Shown in pieces: positions 7,082-10,699 of a DNA stretch of 10,699 nucleotides. The notes beneath the pieces were generated by a model. The model was not told the origin of the DNA, did no database searches, and saw nothing but the letters and a program-made list of their open reading frames with translations. Origin of the DNA: an uncultured Lachnospiraceae bacterium (GTDB lineage Bacteria; Bacillota; Clostridia; Lachnospirales; Lachnospiraceae); NCBI GenBank assembly GCA_905236585.1, contig CAJOQZ010000065.1, positions 1 through 10,699 of the forward strand, read 5' to 3'. The translations under genes and the position numbers were made by a program. Position 1 is the first letter of the stretch. Every line of letters begins with the position of its first letter.

Positions 7082-9178
7082 ATGAAGAATGTATTGAAAC
7101 GAACAGGAGCGATTATATTGGCGGTGGCGCTGGCGGCAATCGGACCGTTTTCTTATATTCCGCTGCATGCGCTGCATATGGATATTGTCGAGGCGGCGAC
7201 GGAATCAAAGATTTATTTGCCATCATCAAATGTTGCTGATTCATTTAATAAAACACTTAATTCTCAGGACAAGACAATTTACATTGGTGATACTGCAGAA
7301 TTAATTGTTTCTAGTAGTGGCGGTTCTATAGAAAATAGTATTGAATGGAATACCAATAATAGTTCTTGTGTAGAATTAAATGTTTCCTCTAATGGAAACT
7401 ATAGTTCAAAGTGCGTTGTTACCGGTAAAAAAGTAGGAACAGCAACGATTTCTGCAAGTGTGTCTGGAACAGGTATTAGTCTTGGTAAATGTACAATTAC
7501 TGTCAATCCAGTTTTAGTTACAGGAGTTTCGGTTAGTCCTTCTTCGGCAACCGTAGCGTGCAAGAGCAAGACAACTTTAACGGCGGCGGTTACGCCTTCT
7601 AATGCAACAGATTCTTCTATCACATGGGCATCCAGTGATACATCTGTTGCTACGGTTAGCGGTGGGACAGTTACCGGCGTTAAAGCCGGTACGGCGACGA
7701 TTACGGCTACCGCAAATGATGGCTCAGGGAAAAGCGGCGCTTGTACCGTCACCGTTACTAATCCCATTACAAAAATTGAATTAAACAATTCATCCAAGAC
7801 GTTATATGTTTATACCAGTTCAACTACCAGCAGTGATGATGACGACGATACGTCCATAACGTTAAAGATAAAGAAAATCACCTATGCAGATGGTTCGACA
7901 ACGACAAGCAGCAGTGATTTGCCGAAATCATCCGATGTTTCATGGAGCACGGATGATGATACGATCGCAAGAGTTTCCTCTTCAGGTATAGTTACTGCAA
8001 AGAAAAAGGGTGACGCTACGATTACTGCATCATACGGCGGTGTATCTGCAACATGTGACATAACAGTCAAAAGCAAGAGCGGTTCTTCCAGCAGCAGTTC
8101 GTCTTCCACCAGCAGTACGTCCTCTACGACCGGTTCTACAACAACCGGCGTCGGCAGAGATAACATGACGGCGACTGCCTTAGCGAACGCAAACAGCGGC
8201 AAGACAATTCAGGCGAACAGCGCGGCGCAGAAGAACGGCTATACGACGGTAAGCGCCGTAGCGAACGCATTGGCAAATTCCACAAACCGCTCCAAACTGC
8301 TGACATCTGCGGTGGAGGTACGTGCTGCAGCGGTCGGTGCGCAGTCTTCGAATGCATCCCTGCTTTCGGGCAGTTTCTCATCATCCGCGGCGGATGTGCT
8401 TGCCTCCGTCTTGACGGCGCAGCAGTTATTTGATGTAGTGACCGGCAATACCACAGCGACAGTAAACCTCGTATTGAGCGAAACTACCAACCTTTCTTCC
8501 GCGGTACAGACAGCGGTCGAGGGAGCAAAGAAGTCCGGCGAGAATCTGTATTACTTTGAGAGTCAGGTAGTGGCGAATGTCGGCGGGAATCAAGCCGCGG
8601 TAACGGAATTTGGTTCGTCTATTAAGATCGTATATAATACGCCGACGGAGATCAAGGGCAACAGCAATTACCGCCTGATCCAGACCCATACGGATACCGC
8701 CGGTAAATTATCGACGGCGGTATTGGAGGACAGCGACAAGTCGAACGATACCTATACGGTTTCAACGAATAAAATGTGTACGATGGCGTTTGCTTACACG
8801 TCGGGAAGCGGCTCGTCTTCGAGCAGTTCCAGTTCCGGTTCTTCCGGGGCGACAGGCACGTCGTCAGGCAGCAGCAAATCTTCCGGTAGCAAGAGTAGTA
8901 GCGCTTCCAGTTCGGAAGAAAGCGCAACCGGCGAGAAGAAGAGCGGCCCGGGGATGTCGGATCTTTTTGAAGCAGTAACCGACGAAATGGCGAATCCGGA
9001 TGTTCCGGCGCTTATGGGAACGATCGCGATTGAGAACTTTATTATTATTATCGAGGGAATCATTTTCCTGACCGGCAGAAGAAGACGTGCGGTCGAGTTC
9101 GTCGAGAAGAAGCCGACGAAGCCCGTAAAACCGGTGAAACCGGCAAAGGTTTCGCCGCGTGCAAAGATTTTTGTATAA
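7082..9178 (+). CDS. Secreted, membrane-anchored surface protein with three Big2-like domains
   Basis: From the ATG at 7082 the product has 698 residues; an in-frame GTG at 7070 would add four but has its purine core only one base away, while the ATG has AGAAGG with a 3-base gap. Residues 1 to about 38 form a signal peptide (KR, hydrophobic IILAVALAAIG, possible cleavage after VEA). Three bacterial Ig-like (Big2) domains follow at about 55-142, 146-225 and 228-329, each with a GTATI or GDATI strand motif. A Ser/Thr linker (about 330-357) leads to an unrecognised domain (about 360-570). A second Ser/Gly linker precedes one membrane helix (about 634-663), an RRRR stop-transfer and a Lys/Pro tail. 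No LPXTG motif is present. It is probably an adhesin-like or envelope protein held by its C-terminal helix. The first Big2 region is AT-rich, unlike the rest of the gene. Confidence 0.82.
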   Translation: MKNVLKRTGAIILAVALAAIGPFSYIPLHALHMDIVEAATESKIYLPSSNVADSFNKTLNSQDKTIYIGDTAELIVSSSGGSIENSIEWNTNNSSCVELNVSSNGNYSSKCVVTGKKVGTATISASVSGTGISLGKCTITVNPVLVTGVSVSPSSATVACKSKTTLTAAVTPSNATDSSITWASSDTSVATVSGGTVTGVKAGTATITATANDGSGKSGACTVTVTNPITKIELNNSSKTLYVYTSSTTSSDDDDDTSITLKIKKITYADGSTTTSSSDLPKSSDVSWSTDDDTIARVSSSGIVTAKKKGDATITASYGGVSATCDITVKSKSGSSSSSSSSTSSTSSTTGSTTTGVGRDNMTATALANANSGKTIQANSAAQKNGYTTVSAVANALANSTNRSKLLTSAVEVRAAAVGAQSSNASLLSGSFSSSAADVLASVLTAQQLFDVVTGNTTATVNLVLSETTNLSSAVQTAVEGAKKSGENLYYFESQVVANVGGNQAAVTEFGSSIKIVYNTPTEIKGNSNYRLIQTHTDTAGKLSTAVLEDSDKSNDTYTVSTNKMCTMAFAYTSGSGSSSSSSSSGSSGATGTSSGSSKSSGSKSSSASSSEESATGEKKSGPGMSDLFEAVTDEMANPDVPALMGTIAIENFIIIIEGIIFLTGRRRRAVEFVEKKPTKPVKPVKPAKVSPRAKIFV

Positions 9179-9192
9179 GGATAATCTAATCT

Positions 9193-9837
9193 ATGGATGA
9201 TGCAACCTTCCAAAATGCACTTACCGGAGTCAAGGTTCCGATTCTGGTATTAGACCAGAAGTGGCACCGGCTGTTCGCAATCAGCGGCAAGCCGGATGAC
9301 GTTAAGGCGTTAGAGGTCGAAGTCAACGAACTGCTTGCGCTGCAGGGGAAGTTGAACGAGGAACTTAAGACCTTAAAAAAAGTCAAGGCGAACCTCATGG
9401 CGAACATCATGGAGAACATGCAGGGGGCGGAGCACAAGGATCAGACCACCGAAGAGGTCAAGAACTTAGACGACGATAAGCGTCTGATGGAAGAGACGAA
9501 CGCCAAGATTGACGAGGATAATGACGCGCTTTTAGATGCGCAGGAGAGGCTTGCCGAGAAGAATCAGGCGCTTATGATGGCGACCATGCAGTTTACTTAC
9601 AATAAACTGCGCCTGAACTCCGATGAGATCCGGCAGATTTCCGAGTGGATTGCGGACGTCCGCGTCAAATTGAAGAAGAATATTATTAAAAAGCAAAACC
9701 GCGAGATCAACAATAAAGAGATTTACGGTTATATGCATGATATTTTCGGAAAAGAAGTTGTCGATTTGTTCGATGTGAGGTATGATGAAGAAGGCAGACT
9801 GATCATCGGAGAGGTAAAAGAAGAGGCGGCTTCATGA
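9193..9837 (+). CDS. Hypothetical cytoplasmic coiled-coil protein
   Basis: I do not recognise the family. The 214-residue protein has no signal peptide or membrane segment. It starts with a short ordered-looking region (VPILVLDQKWHRLF, 15-28), then has charged, Leu-rich stretches at about 34-67 and 84-130 that look like two antiparallel-capable coiled-coil helices. The C-terminal third (about 130-214) mixes basic helices (VKLKKNIIKKQNR, 157-169) with an acidic end (DLFDVRYDEEGRL). The start ATG is 14 bases after the surface protein stop, with only AAGGA (9177-9181) at a long spacing of 11, so translation may depend on the upstream gene. The stop overlaps the next gene start (ATGA). A structural or adaptor role is possible but not shown. 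Confidence 0.75.
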   Translation: MDDATFQNALTGVKVPILVLDQKWHRLFAISGKPDDVKALEVEVNELLALQGKLNEELKTLKKVKANLMANIMENMQGAEHKDQTTEEVKNLDDDKRLMEETNAKIDEDNDALLDAQERLAEKNQALMMATMQFTYNKLRLNSDEIRQISEWIADVRVKLKKNIIKKQNREINNKEIYGYMHDIFGKEVVDLFDVRYDEEGRLIIGEVKEEAAS

Positions 9838-10699
9838 ATATCGTCTTAAATGCGATCGAAATGCAGCAGGCGGATGCGAAAACGATACGCGAATTCAAAG
9901 TTCCGTCGCTTGTTCTTATGGAACGGGCGGCGGTCTCTGTATGTGATTACATACAGGGCAATTTCCCTACGGCACGGCATATCGGAATCTGCTGCGGCAA
10001 AGGCAATAACGGCGGCGACGGACTTGCGATCGCGCGGATTTTATTTACACGCGGGTTGAAAGTCACTGTCTTCATGCCCGGACGGGATGAGGGCAGATTC
10101 TCCGAAGAATGTGCCACGCAGCATACCATAGTGGAAAGTTATGGGATTCCTTTTTCCGGTCGGATTGGGGAACTGCAGGGCATGGATATTTTTGTAGATG
10201 CGCTTTTCGGAACGGGTCTTTCCCGCAATATCGAGGGAGAGTACGCGCAGATCATAGATTATGTCAATTCTTATTTTACCATGCCGAAAATTGCAGTTGA
10301 TATCGCAAGCGGCATCGACGCGACTACGGGCCAGATATTAGGATGCGCGATAAAAGCGGATGCAACAGTAAGTTTCGCTTTCTTAAAGCGAGGACAGTTG
10401 CTTTTTCCGGGTCGCTCATACACCGGAGTTCTTTCCGTTGCGGAAATCGGGATCAGCACGCACAGTTTCGGGGCGAATCCTCCGCAGACATATGCGCTTA
10501 CCAAGCAGGATGTTCCCGCGCTTCTTCCGAACCGGCTTACGGACGGTCATAAAGGTACTTTCGGAAAAGTGTTGTGCATCTGCGGCAGTAAAAATATGGC
10601 TGGCGCGGCGGTTCTGTCTGCAAAAGCCGCCATGAAATGCGGCTGCGGCATGGTGAAAACCTTCACCGACGAGTGCAACCGAACGATTGTGCAGACGGC
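9834..10699 (+). CDS. Bifunctional NAD(P)H-hydrate epimerase / ADP-dependent dehydratase (NnrE-NnrD type), 3' truncated by window
   Basis: This protein repairs damaged NADHX and NADPHX: the N-terminal YjeF_N domain epimerises the hydrates and the C-terminal domain dehydrates the S form using ADP. The visible 288 residues contain the YjeF_N hallmarks MERAA (29-33), GKGNNGGDGLAIAR (55-68), DALFGTG (122-128) and AVDIASGIDATTG (154-166). The start of the C-terminal kinase-like domain follows: DGHKGTFGKVLCICGS (237-252), then GAAVLSAKAAMKCG (257-270). The ADP-binding and catalytic end lies beyond the window. The ATG at 9834 overlaps the previous TGA, with AGAGG upstream at 9822-9826. A conserved Pro in the DIPSG motif is Ala158 here. 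Family assignment is firm; coupling to the surface gene operon comes from the overlap. Confidence 0.93.
   Translation, partial: MNIVLNAIEMQQADAKTIREFKVPSLVLMERAAVSVCDYIQGNFPTARHIGICCGKGNNGGDGLAIARILFTRGLKVTVFMPGRDEGRFSEECATQHTIVESYGIPFSGRIGELQGMDIFVDALFGTGLSRNIEGEYAQIIDYVNSYFTMPKIAVDIASGIDATTGQILGCAIKADATVSFAFLKRGQLLFPGRSYTGVLSVAEIGISTHSFGANPPQTYALTKQDVPALLPNRLTDGHKGTFGKVLCICGSKNMAGAAVLSAKAAMKCGCGMVKTFTDECNRTIVQT

Noticed and set aside
7399..7797. Minus-strand open frame of 132 codons within the surface gene.
   Set aside because: Low-complexity Val/Pro/Thr product from the reverse of Ser/Thr/Ala-rich repeats, no ribosome binding site and no family resemblance; a shadow of the real gene.
8085..8140. 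Repeated AGC/TCC codons resembling a short tandem or CRISPR-like array.
   Set aside because: Irregular serine/threonine codon runs with no constant repeat and spacer pattern; explained by the protein linker.
8794..9213. Minus-strand open frame of 139 codons across the end of the surface gene.
   Set aside because: Leu/Pro/Glu-rich reverse reading of the Ser-rich linker and Lys/Pro tail; overlaps a well-supported gene entirely.
1..10699. tRNA, rRNA, insertion sequence, phage or CRISPR content.
   Set aside because: No transposase or integrase motifs, no tRNA-like cloverleaf sequence and no regular repeat-spacer arrangement were seen; this was by eye only.

Overview
The window looks like chromosomal DNA of an anaerobic Firmicute, most likely a Lachnospiraceae/Clostridia member. 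This is an inference from a short-form HisG of the HisZ-dependent type, a B12-binding radical SAM / DUF2344 gene pair typical of Clostridia, a Big2-domain surface protein, AGGAG-type ribosome binding sites and moderate GC. All genes lie on the plus strand.

Region 1 (1-4068) is part of a histidine biosynthesis operon. It holds the last codons of an upstream gene (probably hisZ), then hisG, hisD, hisB and a long hisI-hisE fusion. Together these cover PRPP + ATP to PR-ATP (HisG), hydrolysis and ring opening (HisE, HisI), the IGP dehydratase step (HisB) and the final two oxidations (HisD). The hisI-hisE protein carries an extra N-terminal (beta/alpha) barrel resembling HisF, in which the first catalytic Asp is replaced by Tyr. 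No hisH, hisA, hisF or hisC is present, so those steps must be encoded elsewhere. hisB has an unusual N-terminal extension of about 43 residues.

Region 2 (4123-6821) is a translationally coupled pair: a B12-binding-domain radical SAM protein (TIGR03960-like) and a DUF2344 radical SAM-associated protein (TIGR03936-like), overlapping by four bases. The exact function of this conserved pair is not known to me. The ribonuclease G / ribosomal protein L21-L27 genes that often follow it are absent here.

Region 3 (6822-7081) is an AT-rich intergenic stretch. It has a candidate sigma-70-type promoter, two strong inverted repeats that would form adjacent hairpins in the leader RNA, and three tandem 13-base units, each giving a Shine-Dalgarno-like purine core, running directly into the next start codon.

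Region 4 (7082-10699) starts with a secreted, membrane-anchored surface protein: signal peptide, three Big2-like domains, Ser/Thr linker, an unrecognised domain, a second Ser linker, one transmembrane helix and a basic Pro/Lys tail. The segment encoding its first Big2-like domain is sharply AT-rich (about 33% GC against about 57% in a downstream part of the same gene), suggesting domain exchange. It is followed 14 bases later by a cytoplasmic coiled-coil protein of unknown function, then, with an ATGA overlap, by a bifunctional NAD(P)HX epimerase/dehydratase gene (nnrE-nnrD type) that runs off the window edge.
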